Shown: positions 48,380 to 59,542 of the stretch, in pieces
How the letters are laid out: every line of letters begins with the position of its first letter
How positions within the stretch are numbered: position 1 is the stretch's first letter
NCBI GenBank assembly: GCA_019633425.1
Contig: WSUB01000079.1
Span: 62,001-126,000, forward strand
DNA from: Tulasnella sp. 424
Lineage: Eukaryota > Basidiomycota > Agaricomycetes > Cantharellales > Tulasnellaceae
Length of the DNA: 64,000 nucleotides
Direction of reading: 5' to 3'
Position numbers and translations under genes: made by a program
The notes under the pieces: generated by a model
The model's database searches: none
What the model was told of the DNA's origin: nothing
The model's input: only the letters and a program-made list of their open reading frames with translations

Positions 48380-51300
48380 TTTCGGAGAATTCGAGGGAGT
48401 TATGGGTGTTGTCGGTGTTGATATTTTTTAGGTTATATAGATAGTAGTGAATAGTAGGAGAGGAAAAGCCGAAGTGGTGTCGAAGGACGTTTTTGGTCTT
48501 TTTTTTTTTGTCGGGTTTAGTTGAGTAATGCACAGAGCGGTGGGGACGAGCCGAATAGTTAGTTAGGTTAGAGATGGGAATGCCGCTAGTGGACACAGAG
48601 TAGCCTGTGTGCGATACGGGGTTCGATGAGTAAGGCAGTCTCGAGAGAGCGAAATGGGAGTCGTGAGGCGCTTACAGGGGATGCGAGAGAATCAGCCGAC
48701 GGTTTTGATGTCTAGAGAGGAACTGGTACAAGATAGTCGGGCTGAGAGAGGAGAGAGTATAACAACAGCAGAGGGTGTTGGTACAGATGGAGAGTTGTAC
48801 AGGGGACGATTGGGGTTGAGTTGAAGGTCGTCGAACGAAACGAGTCGATGCGAGCGAGAGAAGGTGGTCCCGATTGGAATTTCCGAGAGGCAAGCGTGTT
48901 TCCCAGTCGGATTTTTAACACACGTACGGCAGACCCGCCACATCCAGAGGTCGAGAAAATGTCGTACAAGTAAAGCACATGGCACCACATAACGCAAGAG
49001 TGTGGGTTGTCAGCAAAAGTGTGTGGTCTAGAGTGGAATATGGTGGCAGGCAGTGGAAGGTCTCTGGTGGACGACTTACCAAGGATTTTGGTGATAGCGA
49101 GAACAAAGTAGCAAGAATAAGAGAGAGAGAGTGGGAGAGAGGCTTGCGGAGGAGGAAAGAAAGTGGAAGGTACGGAGAGATTTGGGTCTTTATATTGTTT
49201 GAGTGGGGAGGAAGGGCGGGAAATGGCTTGCTGCTGCTGTTTCCTGTGCGGCTTCTCGCTCCTTTAGCGTGCGCCGTTGGGTGCAACTTCCAAGTCAGGA
49301 CACACCTCCCTCAGATCCAGCCCAGCCCCAAATCAGGAAGTTATTCCCTCCCTGGCATTCAATGAAATATCGTACATTTATCTCATTTTACGCGACTCAT
49401 CCTAACAGTCTCCTGTCGCCTCCCCCAACCAAACCACATAACCAACTATTCCGCTGACTTGGAATGCAAAACAAAAAACCCAAGTGTGGTAAAAGTGGGT
49501 AAATGTAAATAAGAGAAAATGTCAGCACCCCAGAAACGAAAAAGCGGACATTTTAGCAATTGTTTGAGGGACCCTGAGCATCGAAAGGGAAGAGCGGTCT
49601 TAATTCTTGCTCTACCCTGAAACCCCCACGCGACTTTTGCTCCCCTCCCATCAACGGTGACTTTGCCACAAGGGACCCACAAATCCATCTCTGCCGTCTC
49701 TCTCCATACTTCTTCTTCGTCTTTTTGCATCCACCAATGGAGAGCTTTTAACCATTCGGAAATCCGATACCTTCCTTATTTGGGTAGAAATGGTGGCGCT
49801 TGCCTTTTTCGCACTATTCCCGCCTTGGTCCGCCAAATTGGGAGAGAAGAGACCACGTTAATCCACTCTAGTCACTCTAGTTGTACATTCGGCCCGAATC
49901 TGACACAATCGTCCCTCCCTTGTTCACTTATCATCCAAACGTGATCACAAGCAGCTGTGTTTGTGTGTGTGTCCAATTGCTACTAGCGAGCGTACCTTCA
50001 TCTCCAAGAAAAAAAAAAGAGAGACAACGCGCGAAGAACGAGTAATCTCGCCTCCGCCCAGCCAGCTAGCTCCTCACTAATCTGAGCCTCGGTGCGGCGA
50101 CCGCGCTCCAACCCGTCAGACCCCCAAATGTGGCATAAATCACCAACCCTTCCCTTCCGGAGTGATGCCCTCCGGAACGTCTTCTGCCGTGGCACGCACG
50201 CGGCTTCGAATGCAACAAGTCTGTGACGAAGACGAACCCCCGACTAATCAGCCTTCGTCCCGCTTCTTTTTGTTCGGTTACCTTGACACGCAGTCTTTCG
50301 GACGCGTCCGGGCGAGTCCCGCCGCCTATGATCGAAGCCGAGATGCGATGTGATGCTGAAGTTGTCCGCCCCTCCTCAGCCCCAACCACCGAGCACCTCG
50401 AACCGAGGGCAGAGCCGTCTCACATCATAATACAAATTACATCGCCAGCATCCTTGGCAAGGCTCGCGCGAACGGGGGCACAAACGATCGCACGCGCATC
50501 TGGGAAGCCAAGTCGCCATCGCCCTCTCGTCTCAATACGTCGAAAAAGGCAGTTGGTGGCACACCCCCCTCCGGTGACTTTCCTTTTTTTTCAATTGTTC
50601 GAGCGCATTGATGGTCGACAGGTACAGTGATGCTAGCTCGGGCCCGGATTCTCCTTCGATCGAATTACACTTCGAATTTCCAATGGCCATAAATATAGAC
50701 CCCCCAATAATAAAAACCCTTACTAGAGGACGAATAGCCCAACGTGGGCCCGTCATGATTGCAGATCAATCCAGCGAAAAAGCGCAAAACGCCACTGCCT
50801 CTGCCTTTCTCTACAAATAACCTCAAGCCTCACCGCACGCACCACTACGAGGGTCCAGCTTTTACCTCCACCCCCAAGACCCTCTACGTTCTCGCACTGA
50901 ACTACATTACCGTTTTCTCCCGTTTCGCTTTTTTTTTTTCAAACGTTTGTACGTACAGGCGATGATGCCGTATCCCTGCGAGTCTTGTGTTGCTCGTGCC
51001 TGTCTCTCAGGTTAAGCCTTTAAGCACGGATTACCGGACCATCGACTAAAAAAAAATACGAACCGTATTATTTGTAGTGGTGACCACGAGGCGCACCAAT
51101 AATGACTTCCTCGTCGCCCTACTTTTTTCGCTTTGTACGTCAAACTCCCCCGGGTCGGGGTTATGTACGTGGACGTTCCTCAGGACGTGATGAGACGTAC
51201 CTCCTCTCCTTACTGCACTCAGGGTCGGAGACGCGTTCGCTTCTCTCACCTCACGTGACCGTGCCGAGGCAAGGGGAATACCGGGCTGTCTCGTCGCGAC

Positions 51301-53479
51301 ACGCGGGTTGCACGGCCGTACATGAGACGTTCAAAAACCATATGGTACTGTGGTAGCTTAGGTGAGAGGTGTACAAATAGAGAAGAGGTATGCTTACGAA
51401 CTAGCGAACTCCTTTTGTGACAGTAATAACCGTCTCATCGGGAGCCAACCACGGTGTGCATCCACCCAGGCCCACGCTTAGCTCGGCCATCCAGACCCCG
51501 ACACCAACATCCGAATTCAATAGGGATCTATTTATGCCGCTAGAAGTCGTAATACACTCTTAGCTCACCCCTCCGAGCAACTCTCCAAAGCCTCACCCGA
51601 GGATGGCAGCCACGAGCCAGCTGTGTGTATTGCGCTGGTAAACCACTCTCCCCTCGGGCCCAGATTTCAAAATCATCGCAAAAACTCCAGATTTCGGTGG
51701 TAAAAAGACCATTCAGGAAGATACCCGAACATCCTCACGTGAATGGATTCCAGACCGGCTTGCCGGCGGCTGACGTTCCACGTATTGTCGCCCGATTCGT
51801 TACCGGACATTCGGTGCCGTCGCCCGTATTAGACAACAAAAGCCAAGTGAAACGCGAGGAGAGCAGACAGCCGAGTTCTCTTGGGGCTAAATTGGCGCTT
51901 TACTGCTTTCGATCTTGGCCGCCAGGAAAACGGTCCCAAGATCGACGTCTCTCGATGTGGCCATGTACCCTGACCTCCACCGACGTATAACGAATTCAAG
52001 TGCCATAACCCATAAACGGCAAAACCACTTCCACAGCGATGATTGTCTTACCTGCGTTCCCAGGCATCACCTTGGGCTATGGCTGCAACGCCTTTTTGCT
52101 TGGCGATCCGGGGTGCTTCCCTAATGTTGAACCAGGCAAGTCCGCCGGAGAGAATTTATCAACTTCGAGTCCAATGTCCATCTCCCCGCAAAGGGCAAAA
52201 TCCGGATGGGTAAACCAAGCCCAGGGGCGATTCATCTCAGCTTCGTGGATTTCCAGCGTCCAATTCGTCCACCTGAACGGAATCTGAAGGGCGAGGGCCA
52301 AGTCGCGTCGGGACTCACGGTACTGGCGATTCTGCAGCGTCAGACATCCCCAGGTTGGCTCCTACAAATGTCCTTTGATCGCCGTCACGGAACCATGGCG
52401 TGTGCGGGATGGCCACCTTCGGCGGGAAAGAAGCTAAATGTCTAAGCTTTTCCAACGCCGAGAACCTCGAAGCACCCGATCTCGGAGGGGACGACCCTTG
52501 TGACAGGAATTCCTACTAACTTAGTGGGAGCTATGAGAATGAGATGGCCAGCGAAATCTTCATTGGGGACATAAACCCAAGCCCAAGGCGATTCGTCTCA
52601 GCTTCATCGATCCCCGACGTCCATTTCGTCTACCTCGACGGGGACGTGCAAGTCGCGTCGGAACTCACGGTACCGGTGATCTTGTAGCGTTGGACATCAC
52701 AGGTTGGCTCGCACAAACGTCCTTTGATCGCCGTGACAGAGCTATGCCATGAGCAGTTTAGGCGGGAAAGAAGCTACATTTCCGAGCTTTTTTTCATAAC
52801 ACCGAGAACTCGAAGCACGCAATCTCGGAGGGAACAACCCCCGGGACAGAAATTATCTACTCAGTGGGAGCTAAAAATATTTATTGGCCGGTGAGAATCT
52901 TTAACGGGGACTTTATCGACGGCGCAAGCATTGCGAGAGGGACTGTCAGAAGGCGAGTTCGTCGAGGTCAGTGCTGCCTTCAAGAAAACAGAAATACCTC
53001 ATTGCTCTTATTTGATATGGTAGAGTGACGGGGCGAGGCCCAAGAAACCCGAGTGCCAGTCGACCAGAGCATCCAGTTTGTCCCTACCGTGGTTTGCCCA
53101 TCACGCCAAGGCAGCATTCGCCTTCCACGCTCACACACGAACCCAATCTATAATTAGGTCGACACGGTAACCGCGCTTAACCTTATTCGAGAGCCTTGGA
53201 AACCAAACTAGACGCGTCATATCCCAGGCTCTTGTGACTTGTAACAGCATCTCACCCCGTTAACAAGCGCAAGTCGATATATTTATACAGTGTAAAAAAG
53301 GGTAGTGGCCAGAGGAATAATACATGGATAAGGACGAGAGCAGGACTCGTCGAATTCTAGGATGCGTCGAGTAGTTTAGGAAGGTTCGTGAAAAGTAGAA
53401 TAAGCAAAATCGGCCAAGAAGGAGAAGTCATCTAGAAGGCGGAAATAAAGGGAAAGAAAACCATAAATCTTTACTTCCG
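48380..53479. other. 5.1-kb gene-poor region
   Basis: No gene could be built. The left part (48380 to about 49300) is purine-rich on the plus strand, with a GAGAGA run near 49115-49135, and probably contains the Pumilio promoter and a long leader with short upstream frames. Homopolymer A or T runs occur near 50010, 50590, 50930 and 51050, and a (TG)n run near 49958. A diverged tandem duplication fills 52204-52930. Remaining open frames are short and unsupported. Confidence 0.5.
52204..52930. repeat. Diverged tandem duplication, two units of about 350-360 bp
   Basis: Unit 1 (about 52204-52563) and unit 2 (about 52564-52930) align end to end. Shared blocks include TTCATCTCAGCTTC versus TTCGTCTCAGCTTC, GTCGCGTCGG with ACTCACGGTAC, TCCTTTGATCGCCGT, GGCGGGAAAGAAGCTA, CCGAGAAC with CTCGAAGCAC, and AATCTTCATTGGGGAC versus AATCTTTAACGGGGAC. 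The offset shifts from 361 to 349 bases because of indels. No preserved reading frame spans both units, so this looks like an old non-coding or decayed repeat. Confidence 0.7.
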
Positions 53480-55487
53480 TTACGGGTAGAGTAGGTGCAA
53501 AGCGTAGGCATTGAGCGTTGTCATGCTCAGGAACATAAGTGCGTATTGCGGTACGAGGAAAGCCGACAGATGTTCGGCGTTCCCGTCCGGAGAGTATAGT
53601 TGCGTGAGGAACACTTGAGACGTTGCGGTTGGCACAGACGAGAAGAATCTATGGGCAGTGGGGGGTCAGTTTGCCGCCCAGAACAGGAAAGAAAAAAGAA
53701 GCTCGAAACTCACATGCACACAAACCTCAACACTTTATCCTCCGGATTGATGATCCTCACCGTGCTCGTGAAGAAAGCGCACATCGCCACACCCATAATA
53801 GGCATCAAGAACAACTTGGCGACGGTGAACCATCCAATCGCGCCCAAGGGCAGCCTCGTCCACGGCTTGGGGACGTTCAACCTCGCCAGGGCGCTCCCTA
53901 GGCATATTAAACCCAGCGGCACAGACGCAGCACCGATGAACGACGCGGTATCAAGGATAAACGCGAGTGGGGGCAGGCCATCAGGTGCGCTGTGCGATAT
54001 GGAGTGTAGCGTCGGCGAATCGTTGCTTTGCACGAAGAGAGCTTTGAGCGTAGGGATGAGGGCGACGGGGAACGCGATGAATATGGATATTGTTGGTGGA
54101 GTGTTGAGTGTTTTGAGGAAGGAGAGGACGCGTTGGAAGCGGGTTGGTTTTGGTTGACCGAGGCCTGATTCCGACAAGGGGACTTTGTCAGGGGATGTGT
54201 CGGTTGGAGCGTCGTCGGGTACAGCGGTAGGGGCTGATACGACTGTCGCGGCGTACGGAGTACGTTCCAAGTCAGCGGCGACGTCCTCAGCTTCCGGGTG
54301 GAATGTGACTGTTCTTGTGAGCCTGACTCCTGAGGGTGGTGAGGTCGGTTCGCTGATCACCGTTGGAGAGGCTGAGAAAACCGGCGTGTCCGTGTCAGCG
54401 ATGACGACAGACTCTCGGGTATTCGCGAGCTTTGACGCTTCGATGGCGAGTTTCTCGTCGACGGCTTCAAGTTGCTTCTCCACGTCAGTGGTTGGAGGTG
54501 GTGGCGAGGATCGTTGCCCTCGAACAAGCGAGATGAAGGAAACGGGGAGCTGGGCAAGCTGATGTCCTGTTTTTCGAACCTTGACTGGGAATGACTCCCT
54601 CACTTCGTCATCGGTGAAGTCAGGACCCTGAAAGTCTTTCCCGATAAGGAGGTGTCCGCCGAGTGGGAATAAGGTTATCTTAAAATGCAATGATCAGTCG
54701 ACGAAGCCCATAGACGGGGGGAGCCGGGCTCACATAAAACACGAGAATAAATATCGACACGTAAGCCACTGCCAAATCGCTATCCTTTTGGCCGTTGAAG
54801 GGTGCAGCTGAGGTGATGCTCATGATAACGGCGGTTGCTATTCCATAATGGAACATGAGCACCTCGGTGCAAGGGAAGAGGAAGGGCGAGACTCACGGAT
54901 GTCCCCCCAGTTGCCCCAAGTGCCTGCCGCGAGGATTCCATACCGAAAGCGATGAGGTACCCAGAAGAACTGCCTGACCAGAAACGCGAAGAGGAAACCA
55001 AAGAGCTGGTATAATGATCCGATGAGGATGAGCGGGCCTATACCGATGGACGGACAAGTTAGGAAAATTAAAAAACAAGGATAAGGTTTCGAAGAGATAC
55101 GTACCGAGAGCGCGAATGTTGTCGGACGTAAAAGAGGGCACGACTTTGCTGAACAGGAGTGCCGGTAGGGTGATGTTCTTCAAAATGAGAAACAGAATGA
55201 AACGAACGTGTAATTTGATTGTTTGTCGTCGCGTCAGTGCAACGAGCTCGGATCGTCGCTTGAGGTCGATCGACGTACCAAGATGACCTGGCCAGTTCCT
55301 CTAGCGGCTACCGTTCCGAAGAGATCGTTTTTAGTGAGGAGGATGCCGAATACGGTGGTGAGGGCCCTAGGGTGTGCGCGCGCTTTTTTGCGTGAGTAAG
55401 CTTAAATGACAGGCCTTGGGAAGGATTTACATACATTTTGAGTAGGGGTTTGACCGATATCCATATCAAAGAGCCCACTGATAACAT
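53480..55487 (-). CDS. Auxin efflux carrier (AEC) family membrane transporter, 530 aa
   Basis: Seven exons (55487-55435, 55366-55279, 55177-55105, 55037-54897, 54837-54734, 54678-53714, 53648-53480) close in frame. The N-terminal half has about five membrane spans: SLIWISVKPLLKMALTTVFG, NITLPALLFSKVVP, GPLILIGSLYQLFGFLFAFL, then RYGILAAGTWGNWGDIPTAV and VAYVSIFILVFYITLFPLGG. Residues about 170-330 form a long hydrophilic loop with Ser/Thr/Glu-rich sequence. Five more spans follow (ISIFIAFPVALIPTL, LAFILDTASFIGAASVPLG, LGAIGWFTVAKLFLMP, VFLTQLYSPDGNAEHLSAF onward). The NITLPALLF and GTWGNWGDIP motifs are typical of fungal AEC proteins of the ER or plasma membrane. Substrate unknown; in plants and yeasts the family moves small organic acids or related solutes. 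Confidence 0.87.
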
Positions 55488-57150
55488 GTCGTAGATCGAG
55501 TCGTGACAGAGCGTGTAAGAAAGGACGCGTTTGGGGGGATCGGATGGAGGGGGAGAGAGGAACGCAGAGGACGTGGATCGTCGTGCCGGTGGAGCTTTAT
55601 GTAGTTTCGATGTTTTCTCTTTTTCTGCGTGTGTTGGTCTTTTTTGGTGGTGTGATTTGATTCCATGAGGAAGGTGTGGGTCAGGAGGAGTCGTCGGCCG
55701 TAGTGTCGGTCAGGTCCAGGCCTCCTCCCCCAGTCCCGAAGTGTGCTGTAACGCGAAAAAAAAGGTGAATTCGGTAAAAGGCACCGCGCGCTTTCTTTCA
55801 GATTTTCACATCGCGGACTGCCGGACCGGAGAAATAGACAAACCAGAGGATCGGCATCACTCCCAGAGTACGCTGAATGGAGGATGGAGAGGGAAGGATG
55901 GAGACAAGTGGATGGTTGTGGGTTCATTTTGCGAAGGAGGGAAGACGAGGATGTGCAAGCCTCGATAGATCATTCGAGCTACGAAGGCCGTATTTGGTTG
56001 TCAAGTGAAATACTTTGTTTTACAGGTGAGATGGTGCCGATGATTCGAGGGGCCTGAGGCAGGTGATGCAAAGGGGAGGGAGGGAGAGTTAGACTTTAAG
56101 AGCGAGTGTGCATGAGTACGTCAGTTCATTATAAATAACAAGCTCAGAGTGTTTTGTACCTCGTGCAATTGCCACATATGGAAATGAAACGACACTACAA
56201 ATGTGTGCAGTGACGTGCTAGTTAGTCTTTTTGGATTGCGTCTTCTTAGATGGATGTGGATTAATATGTGCCTCGGCTGGAAGGGACGTGTTCTCCTCAC
56301 CTCGCAGCTTGCATTCCCACCGACACATTCTGTCCCCTATATCGAACGCTTCTTAGATAGAGACATGGGAATATGTAACCCCAATCATCCTGCAATATGC
56401 AACACGTTGTAATACATGCGATAGATCACTAATGCGCATTCCCATCACTCGCTCGGGATCCCATCATCTGTGCGATCCCGGGCTCCGGAGTTCCACGTCG
56501 CTGCTTCTTTGCGCCCACTTCTATAACTTAGCTAATACATGCTTCTATTATTAACACTGGCCACTGATCTAGAAGGTGTTCCGCATCGAATGGTGGCTTT
56601 TCGAGTGCTCCGGGATGATACGATGATGAACGTCAAGTGTCCAGGGGCGAACAACGCCACATAAGGGACACAGCCAATCGCAGAAGTGCCTCAATTTGAA
56701 CCCCTGAGCATCCCATCCACAAATCACTTGGCAATGCACCCCTCGACGATGACGTTGATACCCAAGTTGCTCAAATGCCAACGATCCCCATGTCGAACGA
56801 CTTTTCGTTGTCGACACCCAGTATGCGTAGACCAAGGACTGGTTGCTCCGAGTCTAGTGTTCGCGTTAGGACGGGTTGTTGCTGTTTGTCATCGGAACGA
56901 ATCATGGACTCGTGACCACAGTTTTCCTATCTGTCTTCTGGAAAGTGGAGGGGGAGAGAAACAACAATACAAACATATCGGGATAGAGGTCACGCGTTTG
57001 GGTATACTTTTGTGCCAATCGGACTCTTTTCCACTTTCCACTCCAGTCCGCTTTCGGTTATATAGTCATCGATGGGGCTCCACATTCCTCCATCCCCCAT
57101 CCCCTTCCTCCTAGCTCTCCTGCACCTCTAGTACTCTCTGCATTCACAAA
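55488..57150. other. Divergent promoter region
   Basis: This is 1.7 kb between the start codons of the AEC transporter (minus) and the aldehyde dehydrogenase (plus). The last about 120 bases before 57151 are C/T-rich, and a TATATAG element lies near 57059. No gene was found; short frames are unsupported. Confidence 0.5.
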
Positions 57151-59345
57151 ATGGTTCATACCTTTGAATACGACTTTTCTCAGCAGCCAAATAGCCAGTG
57201 GAAGGGCAAGTCCTCCTTCAGCACAGGTCTCTTCATCAACGGTCAATTCGTCGATGGCGTCGACGGCAAGACCATCGAGTGCGTTGTCCCCCGCAATTCA
57301 CCGCCATTTTCTTCTTCGACCCTGACCCCCTCATTATCGCTTAGCGTCGTGAATCCAGTCGATGGAAAGGTCTTTGTAAAGTACGTCCCCTTCCATTAAT
57401 TTATCCGCGCAACCAGACTCACCCCCTCTCGCTCACACTCAACCCCACTTCGACAGAGTCTCTGAAGCAGGGGCCAAAGACGTTGACAAGGCGGTCGAGG
57501 CCGCTCACAAGGCTTTCAAGACTTCATGGGGCCTCAAAGTTCCAGGCTCTCAGCGCGGCAAACTTCTCATGAAACTCGCAGACTTGATGGAACAAAACAT
57601 AGACGAACTTGCCGCCCTCGAAACCCTCGACAACGGCAAGGCCTTTGCCACCGCAAAGAGCTTCGACGTCCAAGCTTCCGCAGATACGATTCGCTACTAC
57701 GGTGGATGGTGCGACAAGCATCATGGCAAGACCATCGAGGTTGATGAGCACAAGTTGGCTTACACCAGGAACGAGCCTTTTGGTGTCGTCGTACGTCTGG
57801 TGCACCGAACAATCCCGCCATCGGGAAGCTAACACTCGATATCATAGGGCCAAATTATTCCGTGGAACTTCCCTCGTATGTCCCCCCTGTTCCTGGCCGT
57901 TCACCGCTCCAGCTAACCCCCGGCAATCTTCTAGTCCTCATGTTCGCTTGGAAGCTCGGCCCCGCACTCGCTACTGGAAACGCAATCGTTCTCAAGCCAT
58001 CCGAATTCACTCCTTTAACCGCCATTCGCATGGCTCATTTGGTCCAAGAAGCTGGTTTCCCGCCAGGCGTCGTTAACATCGTCACCGGATACGGTGCTAC
58101 CGCCGGCTCTGCCATTTCCTCTCACATGATGATCGACAAGGTCGCGTTCACCGGAAGCACTCTCGTCGGAAGGACCGTCTTAAAGGCTGCCGCGGATAGC
58201 AATTTGAAGAGTGGGTATCATGTCGAGAATCTCGTAGCGTGTACAGGCGCTGATCTTACCGTACGCTTGGTTAGACGTCACCCTCGAATTGGGAGGCAAG
58301 AGTCCCAACATCATCTTCGATGACGCCGACCTCGAGCAAGCTGTCAAATGGACTGCGTTCGGTATCTAGTACGACTTTGATCCCCCGAGCCTCCCTCAGC
58401 ATCACACTAATCGCCTTCGTAGCTTCAACCACGGCCAATGCTGCTGCGCCGGTTCCCGAGTCTACGTCCAAGAATCCATCTACGATACATTCATGCAAAA
58501 ATTCACCGACCACGTCAAATCCCTCAAAGTCGGTGATCCGTTCCACCCAGAGACGTTCCAAGGTCCTCAAGTCAGCAAGGTCCAATTCGACGTACGTTTC
58601 CCCAGCCCGTTCAGCGATTCCTTCGTTCCTGCTAAATGATTCTTCATTGCAGCGTATCATGGGTTACATCCAAAAGGGCAAGGAAGAAGGTGCTACCGTT
58701 CATCTCGGAGGAGAGCAACACGGTGAAGAGGGATACTTCATCCAGCCAACCATCTTCACCGACGCCAAGCCCGGCATGACCATCGTCAAAGGTACGGTAC
58801 CGCCGACGGCTTCAGCGAGAATAACAACGCCACTGACACCATACGTCGATAGATGAGATCTTTGGCCCGGTTGTCGTCGTTATCAAGTTCAAGGACGAAG
58901 CAGGTTCGCGATTACCCATGCACGCCTTGACGAGGACGATTTCGCTGACTGCGCCCACCACCTAGAAATCATCGAGATGGCCAACGATAGCATGTACGGC
59001 CTTGCCGCAGCTGTCTTCTCGCGAGATATCTCTCGGGCTATCAAGACTGCACACGACCTCGGTGCTGGTACCGTCTGGGTACGTCCAGGCGCTGTCCCCT
59101 CACGAACACCACGTGCTGATTACCCCGGACATCCACAGGTGAACCAATACAATAAATTGAATTACCAGGTTCCTTTCGGTGGGTACAAGCAGAGCGGTAT
59201 CGGACGCGAGTTGGGCGAGTATGCTTTGGCAAAGTAAGTCTCCACCCTCACCGTATCTGTGGTCTTAACTAACCTTTCACCTTTCACCTTACCCAGCTAC
59301 ACCAACGTCAAGGCAATTCACGTCAACTTGTCGCTCGACCTCTAA
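57151..59345 (+). CDS. NAD(P)+-dependent aldehyde dehydrogenase, 503 aa
   Basis: Twelve exons: 57151-57278, 57345-57380, 57457-57790, 57848-57875, 57935-58210, 58275-58368, 58423-58591, 58653-58791, 58853-58903, 58966-59078, 59139-59233, 59297-59345. The protein has the family's normal length. Motifs: [16 protein letters not shown] (cofactor), FTGSTLVGR (Rossmann GxxxxG), [12 protein letters not shown] containing the general-base Glu, GQCCCAG with the catalytic Cys in the middle of a Cys triplet as in ALDH1/2, [12 protein letters not shown], and [19 protein letters not shown] near the end. It oxidises aldehydes to acids; no mitochondrial presequence is visible (start [13 protein letters not shown]), so it is probably cytosolic. 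Fungal paralogues serve ethanol/acetaldehyde metabolism or stress detoxification. Two exons are very short (36 and 28 nt). Confidence 0.95.
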
Positions 59346-59542
59346 TTAAAACGTGTTAATCAATGTTTGAAGCTACATGTACGATTCGCGAAATGTACTT
59401 TTTATGTCTTGTTGCAATTTGGATTGGTTGCTCGTAACAGCGTCATTGCGTGGCGATCGGGGTTAACAACTATTACCTAGGTACAACGTTAACGATGGCA
59501 AGAGGGAAAAACTATGGGCATAATCTACAGAGAACTGTCAAT

